From the NCBI GenBank assembly GCA_905178155.1, contig CAJINV010000016.1, positions 1,687,102 through 1,751,101 on the forward strand: a stretch of DNA of 64,000 nt. Reading direction: 5' to 3'. The stretch comes from Amoebophrya sp. A120 (taxonomy: Eukaryota > Sar > Dinophyceae > Syndiniales > Amoebophryaceae). Below are positions 12,052 to 24,100 of this stretch, in pieces. The position numbers and the translations under genes were made by a program. Position 1 is the first letter of the stretch. Every line of letters starts with the position of its first letter. A model generated the notes under the pieces. The model did not search any database. It saw only the letters and a list, made by a program, of their open reading frames with translations, and had not been told where the DNA came from.

Positions 12052-13745
12052 TCACAAATCCGTGGATTTAAAGTCCACATTGCCATCGACCTGCCCACCA
12101 GTCGCTTTCATCAAGAGATCCGTTTCGTTCTGTGTGGTTTCCTTCAAAACTAACTTCTCTCCGGGTTCGAAAGCAGGCATCCCTCGGAACGGACACCCGT
12201 CGCAGCGGAAATCGTCGCCGAGTGCGCAGTTTCCGCACTTCGATTCGACCTGATAAAGAATTTATTTTTTGGGATGAATTTTTATGCAATTCATTGACCA
12301 GTAGTTTTCGACATAGGACGAAGACCATCTTCAGGCTCGTCAGGCACCAACAGCAGTGCTACATGTATTTGTACTTCCATTTGCTGGTGTTTATGTAGCT
12401 TGAGACAAAACTAAAACTGTCCACACTCAAACAGGAGCCGACAAGTTGTTGTACCTGCCCGGTCCGGAGCATCTCATTCGCTTTTTCCACGCCGTGCTTC
12501 TTTTCCAACTCCCCTCGTCCGCAACTGCAGTTCGCGCAAGCCTTCTTCTTGTCGCCCGGCTTCGGCGGCGCACACACCTTCGCCTTCGTTCTGGCAAGCT
12601 GTTTGTTGAACTTCCGCATTTCCGTCTGGCGCCACTTGATTATCGCGTCTAAATCCGTCGTTCGTTTCGACACGAACGCTTTCGTCTTACCAGTCAGATT
12701 CACGACCTGGTTAGAAGAAGTAGTGCTAGTGTTCGTTGGTGAAGTTGTACTCGAGCCGTATTCAGCATTCGCCCCCGTGCCAAGTTCTTGCTCCGAATGA
12801 GTACTGCTGCTTGAACTGCTGGAAGCGGACGTGGTTTGCTCCGGTGTGGCTAGAGCTACAGAAGTGTCGGTATTATCTGACCCCGAAAATGCTTTTACCA
12901 ACGACACCGTTCCGAAATTTCTCGGCTTCTCCAAGGTTAGTTGCAAGACCGAGTATTCCTTTGCGGTGGCGACCGCAGTCCAGTGCTTCAGCTGGAAACC
13001 GGCGTACACTGCTTCCGTCTCGATGTCAAAAAGCTGCTCGCGGGTCGAGTCCATGGCGGTCTGGGTTGTGGATGTGATGAATCCGAATCAGAAGTCGCGG
13101 CTCTACTACATTTTTCTAGCGCAGATGAAATAAACAAAGTCCGTCCTGAAGACACACGTGGCGTCTCACTCTCAGTGGTCCTTGTGCTATCATCAATCTT
13201 CAAGAACTTCGAAACTCTTCAGGCAAGAAAAGCATACTAGAATAAAAATCTCTGCTTACCTCTATTGTCAACGTGCCGCTTTCCCTGAGCGCCAGAAAGA
13301 GTTCCCTCAAAATTCCGGACCCCGTCCGCCCGACCGCGTTTTGCTGGTAACAGCAGAGCAAAATTTCGCTGCAGGTGTTCTCCAGTGTCTTCCCGCAGAC
13401 CCCGCTCTCCAGCGCCTCGGTCACTTCAAACAGCAACGCTTTCTGTACAAACCCACCGTGAAACTTCACGTAGGAGCTAGCTTTTTGACTCCCTTTGATG
13501 TCGCCGCGGACGTAGAGGGCAAGTTTTAGTGCGCTGGTCATGGAGGAGTTTTTAGAGCTGGAACTGGACGATGATGTCGCAGAAGAAGAACTGGTGATTG
13601 GCGAGAGGAAGCTCGAAAAGGGCGCTCCCGTCCCATGGCAAATGTCGATGGGCACCACGGTTTCGCTTGAGAACGAGTCGCCCAACCACTTCGCCCGGAG
13701 CTGGTGGTAGGCGAACCCGAGGTTGTCTAGGACTTGGGCGGTCAT
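12052..13745 (-). CDS. CIAPIN1: Anamorsin / CIAPIN1 (Dre2), cytosolic Fe-S cluster assembly
   Basis: Electron-transfer protein of cytosolic iron-sulfur assembly; the yeast homologue Dre2 works with the diflavin reductase Tah18. Three exons (13745-13260, 13060-12455, 12249-12052) with GTAAGC...AG and GTACAA...AG introns sum to 1,290 bases, 429 residues. The C-terminal hallmark is clear: motif [20 protein letters not shown] (CxxCxC) around residues 340-360 and motif [20 protein letters not shown] (CxxC...CxxC) near residue 370-390, followed by MPAFEPGEK. The N-terminal half, which is a methyltransferase-like fold in relatives, is poorly conserved and has an inserted Ser-run. The middle linker is Ser/Thr-rich. 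The protein ends in DFKSTDL. It carries no TIR element, unlike most neighbours. The identification rests on motifs A and B in the right order and spacing. Confidence 0.93.
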
Positions 13746-15441
13746 TTTTTTGCTTTGATGTTTCTTGTCGTGGGGGGATAGTGAAGGAAGGTCGTGAAAG
13801 TGAAAGGACTTGTGGGCTTTCGTAACTCTAAAAGGGAAGAGGGGTACAACTTCTACTTCAGGTAGATGAAACTAGAAATAAAAGGTTTCTACATCAGGGT
13901 CGGTGCTACTTAGTTACACAGGGCGGGCACTGTTGGGCGGGATATAATTCAAAGAAATTTTGAATTTAGCACGCTAGCAAATACTATAGATAGACAGCTC
14001 TGCAGATGTGCTGCGAATTCATTTAAAGCAATGCCAATTGATCCTCAAATCCTATTATCATCTGTGCTCGATCCTCGATGCTTCGGACAGGCTGATCCAC
14101 GACTTCTTTGGATGTCACTCAGGCAAAGGGGCACTAGGGTGGGGATTTTTTTTCTTTGGGTCCTCGAAAAAACGGCTCGCTTTCCTTCAGACTCTTGTAT
14201 ATTTCTATAGAGGAAAGACTCTAGTACGACAACGACTTTGCCAAACAGCACTTTTGATTCTTCCTATGCTAGAGCTGGCGCCAGAACATCTTGCTTTCAA
14301 CTGCGACAACAGTCCATCTTTGTTTTCCGATCTGGCCTCGTTGCTGTAGAGCGGCGCGACCTCGAACAGAAATGAAGCGCAGTTGTTTCCATTTCTTGTG
14401 ATTTTCAAAAACTGTTGATTCTCCTTTTGACAAGAGGAAAATGTTGAAGAGATATTAATTCGATCGAGTTATTTTTTCGTCGTGTTTTGCTCCTGCTTCC
14501 CATCGCCCCCTCCACATCTTCGCGATCGCTATCGAAACAACATAGGAAGAGGACCATCGTCCCTTTCAACAACTCGATCGTGCTTGATGATGAAACTAAA
14601 TCTGATTCCCTTACTTAAATCCTAAAAATTATCATTCGGATAGAGCGGTTTCGGCTTTTTCTCATCCCGGGCATTGTGTTCATAGACATAACAACAGGCG
14701 AATAGGTAGAACGAGGATAAAAAGCAGCAATCGAGGTCGAGGCCTCTCATGCCTGGGGTACGTACGTAGTTGGCATAGATACCGGGAGGATGCCGAGTGT
14801 AAAAAAAGATTCTTCATGTGATCCTGCAGTACGGTGGCGTTGTCGGTTTGCTGAAGGTAAAACCGTGACAACATCCTCAATTTAATCACAACAACATGCT
14901 AAGAATCTGGATCTGTAAAAACAAGTAAAGTTTTACCTTACAAAACATCTAAATCCTGCGTCCCTTATTGATGCGCGGATTTTCTTCCTGTTGAGTGATT
15001 CCTTAAAACCTTTTCTGAAACTTTCTTTTTCAAGGTGAAATGTGATGTGATAATCTGTGAATCTAGGTTTCCTGTAAAACGAGGGTTGTCCGATGGACTC
15101 TTGAAATCGAATACCAGCCAAGAGCAAACACTCCTTACAGTAGTGCTCGTCTTCTGCATTGAAGAACGGAAAATAAATGAATCTTACGGGGTGTGAAGAT
15201 TTGAGATGAAATTTGGTGTAAGTAGTCAAAGAAATCGTAAAGTTTTTTCGTTTTGATGTTCTAGACATTATGCATCATACGTCTTTGGTACATCTACACA
15301 CGGATTGTGTTTTTTTTTTCGCTTTTTCAATTCGTCTGTCTTAAAAGTCCATTTTTGGACTTACCTACCATCATGCGCGTTGTCAGAAGTCGCTATTACT
15401 TGTTCCCGCATGACCACAAGTTGTAGTACCCCGCCTCTGCC
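13746..15441. other. Intergenic, 1.7 kb
   Basis: AT-rich, no gene assigned. A minus frame at 15268-14933 (111 codons, with EDEHYCKECLLLAG) and a piece at about 14890-14680 are somewhat protein-like, but a GTAAGA donor-like site interrupts the first and no family is recognised, so I do not call a gene. Confidence 0.35.
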
Positions 15442-18400
15442 TTACTTCCAGCACGCGCCGTCACCCCACAAGTGGATCGGGGTGTGGTGGACAAAGTACC
15501 AGATCAGTTGGCACACGAGCCCGCCCTTCTTCGCGTCGACGATCGAAGCTTCCAAAAACTCCTTCAGGATGACACTCGTCCAGCCCCACAGAAACAGCAT
15601 TCCGGACCTATTGAGAGGAAAAATCCCCCCTCCCCATATCGAAAAGGTTTGTTTCCGAAAATTTGTCTTGCTGATTTGAGACCACAAATCGCGTCTGTCT
15701 TGCAAGAAGACAAGGGCAGATGCAGAAGCTTTCGCCATATTATGGAAGCGCTTTGTCATGCTGTTGGGCCTAAAGGGGAGCCGCTTGCCATGCTGAACAA
15801 CTAGACGCATACGCCCCTACCTAGCCTGGGGGCCTGACTGCAATGCTTTCCTGCAATACAAAGCTGATTTGTGTACTCAAATCCAGCATCAGAAATTTCG
15901 TTTTGATATGGGGAGGGGGTATTTTTCCTTTTGATAGGACCCGGGGGTGCTGTTGGCGCCGAGCACGAAGCAGGCGTCCTTCGGCCCCAGGGAGGTGGCG
16001 AACATACCGGTATGAATTGCAAAAGTATCGTACTCGTATAAATGCATGACAAATTTCCTCAGCATGAGAAATAAAATTTGTAATGCTGATTTACCTCAAG
16101 AAAAATATTTGTAATGCATGATTGCAATACGAGTACGATACTTTTGCACTGCATAACCGGCACCCCACGGCCACCACGTGTCCATCATCTTAGACGGGAC
16201 GCACAGGGAGAACAGACCTGTAGACCAGTGTTTGCGTTTGGATTGAATTGATGGAAAGGGATAATAAATTACATGACAAAGAACAGTCACAGTCATTCGA
16301 ATTTACGCATCACAAATTTTTCTAGTACCGCCCGGGTCGCCGTGGGCCTGGTAGTCCAGAGACTTGACATTCACGGCAGCATGGTGTGCCTGTTCCTCGC
16401 CCGGATAGGAGATCTTCGGAATTGGCGGGATACCTGGTTGTGAACGTTGTCAATGTTGGCGTTGTGTTTGTGCATGACAAAGTCGTGCCGCGTAATCTAA
16501 TAGGCTTTGTTCGCTTTGAGCATGACAAATTTTTTCATCGAGATGATCAATTTGTGATGCAAAAAAGCAGCAACAAAACCATCTACCCTTGCCACCCGGC
16601 ACCCAGTCGTTTGGCCCGCCGACGCAGCCGAAGTTGCAGTCGCCCACCGCGTATCCTGTGCAAAAGTATCGCACTCGTATATTAAATGCAAGTCTTGCAT
16701 TACAAATCTTTTTCTTAAAGGTAAATCCGCATTACAAATTTTATCTCTCATGCTGAGGAAATTTGTAATGCATTTATACGACGAGTGCGATGCTTTTGCA
16801 ATGCATACCGCGAACACCGTCCCCTTGCCCCACGGCTTGCCGTCCTTCGTGGTAACCTGCAGCTTCTTGTTCACCAAAATCCAGCCGCCGCCGCCCGGAC
16901 CTTGATTTGTTATTTCCGATCGAAATATATGATCCGTCAAAAGACATCCTCAGTCGTAGGGTGAGAATCAAATTATGGTGGATCCAAAAATATGCATGCA
17001 TCATCCAATTTTTCGCAAGACAAATTGAAATTCTATTGAGATTGACCAGTTGCAGAAAATAAAAAAACTCTTTCTATTATACCCTTATCCGACAACGTTT
17101 CCTTTGGCATGAAGTAGTTGCTCGCCTTCACGCCCATGCAGATGTAGGTCTCGTCTGCGCCGTTGGGGAGGCCGATTTTTTTCCAAAACTCGGGTGAGTT
17201 CGGCTCGTACTTGACGCCGTAGACCGTGTTGATACCCTTACTTCTCATGTACTTGTCGCAGTAGCTGGGTTTTGAGTTAATTCAGTTTTATGTATCACAA
17301 GCACGCAAACGCATCAGCATCGTCTTTGTTCCTGCAACACAAGTAAAATCATTTAGAGTGAACAAAACATGAAAGAAGAAGAACCATCATTCGATACTTC
17401 TGTGCATCCACGGGGAGGGGTCCGAGGCAGTTTGGCAAGAAATCGATGATCGTCAGTTGCAGTGAGGTATCCAGTGCAAAAGCATCGTACTCGTATTGCA
17501 ATCATGCATTACAAATATTTTTCTTAGAGGTAAATCACCATTACAAATTTCATTTCTCATGCTGAGGAAATTTGTAATGCATTCATACGAGTACGATGCT
17601 TTTGCAGTTCATATGAGGGGAAGAAGTACTGCAGCTCTGTGGCCCACTCGACTCCGATGAATCCCGCACCGCAGACGAGGATCTTCGCGTTTTTTTCCGC
17701 CAAGCCCTTGATTTTGTTGTACTCCTCCCAGATGTGGCGGCGGCGACCCTCGATGGTGCGCTCGTCCAAGTGCTTCCAGTTGGAGTGCGGCCGGGCCTCC
17801 TCGTAGATGGTCGGGAACCACAGCGACTCACCCCACTTGTGCAGAAAGTTGAAGTTGCCTGAGATGTCGTTGGAATTGTTTTGTTCCTTGCATCACAAAT
17901 GTAGTCCTAGTCTCGCTGTTTTTGCATGAGAAATAGGAGCAGAGTGCGAAAATCAAAATGCTCATGATGCGGATTATGCATCACAAACTCTTCATCCAAA
18001 AAAAAAATACATCCGGAGCAGATGATGCAGTAGTCGAATGCCAGTTCTTCCGGCGTCTTCTTTATGCAAAGAAAAAAGTTTCACAGTATACACATTGTGT
18101 TGCAGGCCAAGCAAAACAAACAAGCTCTGTCATGCCAGGCAGGCATAGGATTAGGAGCCTTTTTTCAAACGTGTTCTTTCTACTCTTCTCATCTCTGCAT
18201 TACAAATTTTCTCTCTTTTTTTGCGTGAGGAGCGAATTTGTATTTGTGTTGCTAAGTGGACAACATGACAACAGGTGTGAATAAACTGTAAGACTTGTTT
18301 CTTTGCATATCCTTCCATCTCGGCTTGATCATGGCCGTGCACTTGTCGCCATCGATGCCCTTTACCTCACCCCAGATGAACTTCACGCCCACCTTTTTCT

Positions 18401-19164
18401 CGATGACACCCTGCAGCGAAAAGGAGAGGGCATCGAAGTGGGAGGGCTTCACGAACGCCCGCAGGATACCTTCGATTTATTTATGTTTCGAGAGGATCAT
18501 TTTTGTTGATTTTGTATAGTTAAAGCACGCATGATAAAGCACGTGGACGTGTCTAAAGGGAGTTCAGCATGACAAACAACCACTCTTAGTACCGGGTGTG
18601 TATTCGAAGAAGTCCTTGGCATCGACGATGGTTACGTCGAAAGCCCACTTATCCTGAGCAAAAGCGTCTCCACCCTATAGTTGTCATGCAGATTTGCATC
18701 TACAGGAACACCTGTAATGCGCATCCGCATGATGAGAGCAGGAATTTGTAGCCGTGATCTGGGATTTGTAATGCTGTAAACCGCATAAGCAGGCATGTCT
18801 CTGATGCGGCTGTCGTTGCTGACCAGCACTACACTGCAGATGGAAACCTGTCATGCACAACTCCCAAAAGTTGGGGATTTGTCTAGCAGATATCCCATCT
18901 CGACTGTGGGGTGGGGACGTTTTTACTGAGGATACCACTTGAGATCTTTCGCGGCGAGAATTCCGGAGAAACCACCTCCAACGATAAGCACCCGATATCC
19001 TGTGCAAAAGTATCGTACTCGCAGTAATCGCAATCATGCATTACAAATCTCCCTCTTAGCCGAAATCCGCATTACAAATTCCATTTTTCATGCTGAGGGA
19101 ATTTGTCATGCGATTTATACTAGTACGATGCTTTTGCATTGCATACACGACGATTTCCGCCCAT
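15442..19164 (-). CDS. FAD-dependent NAD(P)H oxidoreductase, AIF/FSP1- or NDH2-like
   Basis: Pyridine-nucleotide-disulfide oxidoreductase fold: passes electrons from NAD(P)H through FAD to a quinone or similar acceptor. Fourteen exons (19164-19146, 18995-18935, 18649-18593, 18469-18310, 18062-18011, 17858-17614, 17467-17398, 17264-17083, 16900-16808, 16651-16587, 16433-16329, 16217-16156, 16010-15937, 15608-15442) sum to exactly 459 codons. The start MGGNRR leads straight into the FAD-binding Rossmann motif VLIVGGGFSGILAAKDL. The second, NAD(P)H-binding, motif ILVCGAGFIGVEWATEL is near residue 170. The C-terminal region has TVFAVGDCN, the usual GD position for FAD, and SLGPKDACFVLGANSTPGSG. 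No targeting peptide precedes the first motif, so a cytosolic or membrane-attached location is possible. Seven introns are TIR elements (A x4, B, E, F); six are GT-AG. Placing it between AIFM2/FSP1 and type II NADH dehydrogenase would need a tree. Confidence 0.88.
15609..15936. mobile_element. Intron-like TIR element, family E
   Basis: TIR GGAAAAATCCCCCCTCCCCA against TGGGGAGGGGGTATTTTTCC. TSD GGACC. Excision joins ...NSTPGS to GMLFLWGW... in the oxidoreductase gene. Confidence 0.9.
16011..16155. mobile_element. Intron-like TIR element, family A
   Basis: TIR TGCAAAAGTATCGTACTCGT against ACGAGTACGATACTTTTGCA. TSD ACCGG. Excision joins ...WWPWGAG to MFATSLG... . Confidence 0.92.
16652..16807. 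mobile_element. Intron-like TIR element, family A
   Basis: TSD CCGCG. Excision joins ...KGTVFAV to GDCNFGC..., splitting the conserved GD of the oxidoreductase. Confidence 0.92.
17468..17613. mobile_element. Intron-like TIR element, family A
   Basis: TIR with CATCG variant. TSD TGAGG. Excision joins ...LQYFFPS to LQLTIIDFLP... in the oxidoreductase. Confidence 0.92.
18063..18309. mobile_element. Intron-like TIR element, family F
   Basis: Ends TATGCAAAGAAAAAAGTTTC and ...ACTTGTTTCTTTGCATA. Flanks TTCTT and TCCTT are an imperfect TSD. Excision joins ...KPRWKE to TPEELAFDYC... . Confidence 0.82.
18650..18934. mobile_element. Intron-like TIR element, family B
   Basis: Ends TATCCTGAGCAAAAGCGTCTCC and ...GGGGACGTTTTTACTGAGGATA. 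TSD CCACT. Excision joins ...AAKDLKW to AFDVTIVDAK... . Confidence 0.9.
18996..19145. mobile_element. Intron-like TIR element, family A
   Basis: TSD CCCGA/CACGA, one mismatch. Inserted six codons after the start ATG of the oxidoreductase; excision joins MGGNR to RVLIVGGG. Confidence 0.9.
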
Positions 19165-21103
19165 CTTGTTATGCTGAGTTTGCAGCAACGAGTCGTGCCA
19201 AAAGGATACTTACACAAGTGGTGCTTTATTGGTCACAAGATCTTCCACTTGCTTCGTTCCAAACTCGTACTACGAGCCTGCTACACTTCCGAGTGTATCT
19301 TTTTTGTACCGATCTACTATGGACAGAGAGTTTTGGTTTTTATCGTATCATACAAATAGAACGTGGACGTCTTCGAAAAAAATAGGTGTGTTTGACAGAA
19401 TGCGCGACGTTATTTTTATCGGTGGTACTTCTTGCTGAAGCAGCCACTTCACAGGAAACACAGCAGGTACTATAGAGGATTTATTTCTTGTTGTTGAAAC
19501 ATACAACTTTTGAAGATGCTTGTTGTGACAAAAAAACTCGGTCGAGATGGTGAAGTCCAGTGACTACTGTCACTTTCTTTTGGTCGTGAACGTGATGGGG
19601 ATTGAAGGGGTGGAAATCAGTAAACTAGGGCGGGGAGAACAAATCTTCTATCGTGAAACACCAAATGGCTGGTCGGTGGAAATTCGCAAGGAAATTAAAG
19701 GCAGAATATGTGCAGAGTTGTTCTTGGGCACCAGTGAGAACAGCGTCTTCGTCTCTCGGACTGACTTCATCGTTTGGACAGTACCACTTCTACTACAGGA
19801 GCCTCTGCCGAGTGGACGGCATGCACTTTATGTTATTGCTTCATTGCGGCATTTTCGTATAGGTACTGCAGTCGTGAGGAGCCGTGCGCAAAGGAAAATG
19901 CATGAAAAAAAAGACCGATGAAAGGATAATTGATTTGTAATTTTTGTAGTACAACATTTCTCAGCAGGGCCAGACTAGGGGCCGCAGGCTTTGGAAAAAG
20001 CACGCCTGATATAGGGCTGTTGTATGTATATGTATCGATCTCCGTAGCAGAACCAACAAACAAGGTGGTGACGTGGTGTTGCAAAAAAAAAAACTCCTCT
20101 AGTCCGCCTCTCCTTCTTTGGCTGGAACACAAATTCTGTATCTGACAAAGATCCAGGCAACAGCCGGCAACCACCTGCTCGGGCTGCACAACTAGAATCA
20201 GTTTTCAAAGTTGTATCAAAAGCGGAAATTCTCTTTTGTGTGTGCTCGTGCTACTTTGTTAAATTGTTAATATGGTAACTCTCTCCCGATGTGATTTATT
20301 TTAGTGCGCTTAAAACCAAACTTCAATTTTTTTTTCTGATGCTTTTGTCGCTTAATTTTGTTTCAGATTTCCTCTTCTCGTGTGAACGAGAGAAAACAAG
20401 ACCTTCTTGGTGAGACACAATAGGGTTTTGGTTCGCTCTTGATTCTAAAGTCGCTGTCACACTCACATACACATTTGTGATGCTGATGATGTTGAGGTAC
20501 TACTAGAACTAGTCACAAAAGTTGGCTGACTATAACATTACGGCGTAACTTCTAAATTTCCAAGAACTACATTTTGTCACACGTACGAAGTTCAAGCTCT
20601 ACAAACTCTTCAACTTTTTGAAATAAAACTGAACCCCTTTTTGGGGCGTGTGTGAGACTTTCGATTCATCGTTGCGAGACAAACCGAAGGATAGTTCTTG
20701 TGAGCTCCAGAGTACGCAGTCCACAGTCCGTTCAAAAAACAGACTAAGATTAGAGACGTTCGTGTCGCTTAAGCTTAAAAGTGATGTGCTGACTACCTTT
20801 TCCGCGATACGCTTGATATTCTGTTTTCCATCGGGTTTAAAATTTCAAGAACCGAGAATAAATAACGGTGCTGGTAAAATCTACGTATAGCAGGTTGAGT
20901 ACAACAATTTGGAGAAACACAGAATACCATCCTTGGGGTGAAGGCTCGAAAAATATCGTCGATAAGCAACATACACACAAACACTACGGGTAGCATTTGC
21001 GAATTTTCTTCGACCTTTCTCTTCACTAAAGATAGCAGAAGAGTTCTTTATTCTGTGACAGAACAGAGGCGCGTGAAAGCACGGCTTGAGTACGGCACAC
21101 CGG
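19165..21103. other. Intergenic, 1.9 kb
   Basis: No gene recognised. A plus-strand frame at 19547-19921 (124 codons) matches no family I know and is unsupported by context. No TIR element is present. Confidence 0.4.
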
Positions 21104-24100
21104 TCAGGAACTACTACCCGGAGCTGGTGCGTTCGCGCCCGGCTCCCCGCCTCCATCAGCCGAAGTTGTAGACGGCTCGTTCACATTGCCCCCCACGATT
21201 TTACTCGACGTGACTTTGTATCTCGGACCGGTTCTGGTCTTGCCGAAGGGGTAATTACTTTTGTCGTGTTTTCCTTTGCCCTTCTTCTTTCCCTCCTTGT
21301 CTTTCCCGCCCTTTCCGGTAGTACCTGCTTTTGATGTTGTTTTTGCCTTCCCCCCTGCTGCTGTCGTAGCAGAAGTACTCCCTCCTTCATTGTCCTGCTT
21401 GCCACTCTGTTCTTTGGTTGCATCCTCCTTGTTGTTCGTCGCGGGTGCAATTTCATCTGTTGTGTCCCCATCTTTCCCCTTGCCCTTTTTCTTCTTCGAT
21501 TTCCCTCTCTTCCGCCCCGGCCCGGCACCTTTGCCTCTATCTTCGTCAAGAACATCCTCGTCGTTCTGGTCCGCGGTAGTAGAGGTTTTATCCGTCATCT
21601 TGCTGTAACTTGCCTTGCTGTTTTTGTCCCCGCCCTTGGAGGATGAGTTCATCTTTCCTGCGCCCTTTGATGTGCTGTTTGTCGGGTTATAGTTGTTGCG
21701 GTAGTTGCGCGCCTTGTTGTCCGCTTTATTGTCACTGCTAAACAAATCCTCGCCGTTGACGAAAAAGCCCCAGTTGGGCTTCTCCCGTACCACGTCATTG
21801 AACTTCGGGTCCGCCAGGGCGTGGGGGCGGAAGAGGATATCTTCCTTCACCAGAACCTCCTTAGTTCCGCTTTGGCGCGGCTTGCTGCTCGCGGCCGAGG
21901 GGGTATTGATGGTCTCCTGTCCGGATTTCGGAACTTCCGTTTTCTGGTCGTCGGAATTCGTGGGGAGGGACTGCGCGGTAGAAACCATGTTGTTGATAAT
22001 GCTGAACAAATCCTCCTTGCGGTACCTGAATGGTGAAGTAGTACGGCAATAAATCATTGACAATTTGAAAAAGTAGGTACTTAAAGGGCTTCCTGTATCA
22101 TCAAGATCAAGCACGATAGTATCGCAACGAACTATACAAAAAAGCAAAATCGCGCCAACATCCGAAAAGGCAGCACGATCAACACGAAGGAAAACTTCTA
22201 TTCAAGTACCTTCTAAATTCGTGCGTGAAGCCCGCCAGCTCAGGTGCGATGGCGTCTTGCTCGATTTCCCCGGTCAACGGGCGAACAGGAGGGTTGTAAC
22301 CGTATTTCCCACCTGCACCTCCCTTGGCGGATGAAGAACCTCCTGCGAAAAAATTGGCACCACCTGGACCTCCTTTGCTGTTCGTCCAGTTAGAAGTGCT
22401 CATTTTTGCGCCGCTGCTGGCCGTTGCGGTGCCGTAATTGTTGAAGCCGGTATTGAATGCGTCGTACATGCCTGCGCCGCCGGTTGGAGCTTGCTGTTAT
22501 GCATTGCAAAAGTATCGTACTAGTATAAATCGCATGAGAAATTTCCTCAGAAAGGAAAATGGTTTTTATCATGCTGATCTACCTTAGGAATCAGATTTGT
22601 CATGCATATCTGCGATTAGTACGAGTACGATGCTTTTGCATTTGATAGCTGTTCCTGCATGTTGAAGCCCGTGCCCTGCTGATGCATTTGCGCTTGTTGT
22701 GCGTCGGTGGGGAGGAAGAAATTTCCCTGCTCGTCCAGACCTACTGAGGTTTGGGGATACCTGGAAAATATTGCGATAAAACATGCAGCTGTTGCACTTG
22801 TTGCATCAAAGAAATCATGCATGAAATGCAATCCCAGTCACGCACGAGCATGACAGAGTTGATGTACGAGTACGAGGCAACAGTATTATAGCAGAACGAT
22901 TTTGATTTTCAAATCGTCTTCATCGCCGGACAACACAAAGAACGAGAAGAAACTCAATACCATTTCTGTCCCCCGTCCGGCGACCACATGACTAGGCCCG
23001 TGTTTGGGTCGTACATCATGGGGGTGCTGGTGTTCCCTGCTTCGTCCATAGTGCCGTACTCTTGTCCGTCCATTCCCCCGGGAGATTGCCCCGCCGCGCC
23101 GCCCATATTATCGCCACCGGAAAACATGGCGCCGGGCGATTGCGCGTCGAAGCTGTAGCGCTGCATCAAGTGGTATTACAATGAAAAATGCCCCCTCCCC
23201 ACATCAAAGCGGAAACTTGTGATGCAGATTCGTGGCCACAAATCAGCTTTGTGATGCTAGAAGGCAAAAGGTGCGGACTGTAGTGCTGTCTAGCGTAGGA
23301 AAGCCTTGCAGCTCCAGGATGACAGGAGGCAACTGGAAGTGGGAAACAGCATGGCAGATTGCCTGCAATTTAGGCCGCAGCTTCGTCTCTTGGCCTTCTA
23401 GCAATACAATTCGATTTGTGTACTCAAATACAGCATCACAAATTCGCGCATCTCCCGTTTCCGATATGGGGAGGGGGGATTTTTCTTTTTGATAAGTAGT
23501 TCGGGTCGTTTAGCATGGGTTCGTCATAGGGTGTATCGTATTTAAAAACGTCCCCACCCCATAGCTGTAATGCAAATCTGCATGCTAAAAATGTTTCTCA
23601 TGCGGAGCCCCATGAGAGGCATCTTTTAGTCGTGTTTTCAAATTTTCTATGCTCCAATCAGCATGATATACTAGATCTGTAATGCTGCTGAGCTACCTCA
23701 AACAGCACTACACTACGAGTCCAAATTTGTCATGCAAAACAGCCAAAGCTTGTGGATTTGTCTAGCCGATTCCCCATCTTGACTATGGTGTGGGGACGTT
23801 TTTACACAGGATAGGGTGGCACCCAGGTCCCCGCAGTCTGGCTGTTTGCGGGCACCCAGGACCCGTCGGGCATGATGAAGCCACCGTTGCTGTACTGCGG
23901 CTGGTAGTTTGGCACCACGTTGTACGCGTTGCTGGTGTTCAAGATGCCGTCCTGAATGTTGCTGTAATTCAGGTTGGAATTGCTCAGCTGGTCGGAGGTG
24001 GCGTCCAGATTATTCGTGAACAACCGGTCGCGCTGCGACGTGCTGGTTGGGGACTGTTGCAGATTGATGTTGTTGGTCTTCTTCAGCGAGGTGCTCTATC

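Noticed and set aside
14933-15268. 111-codon minus frame with a CKECLLLAG stretch
   Set aside because: No family, no supported exon partners, and a donor-like GTAAGA inside it.
19547-19921. 124-codon plus frame in the 19-21 kb gap
   Set aside because: No recognised motif, opposite to all other genes, and no neighbouring exons that fit.
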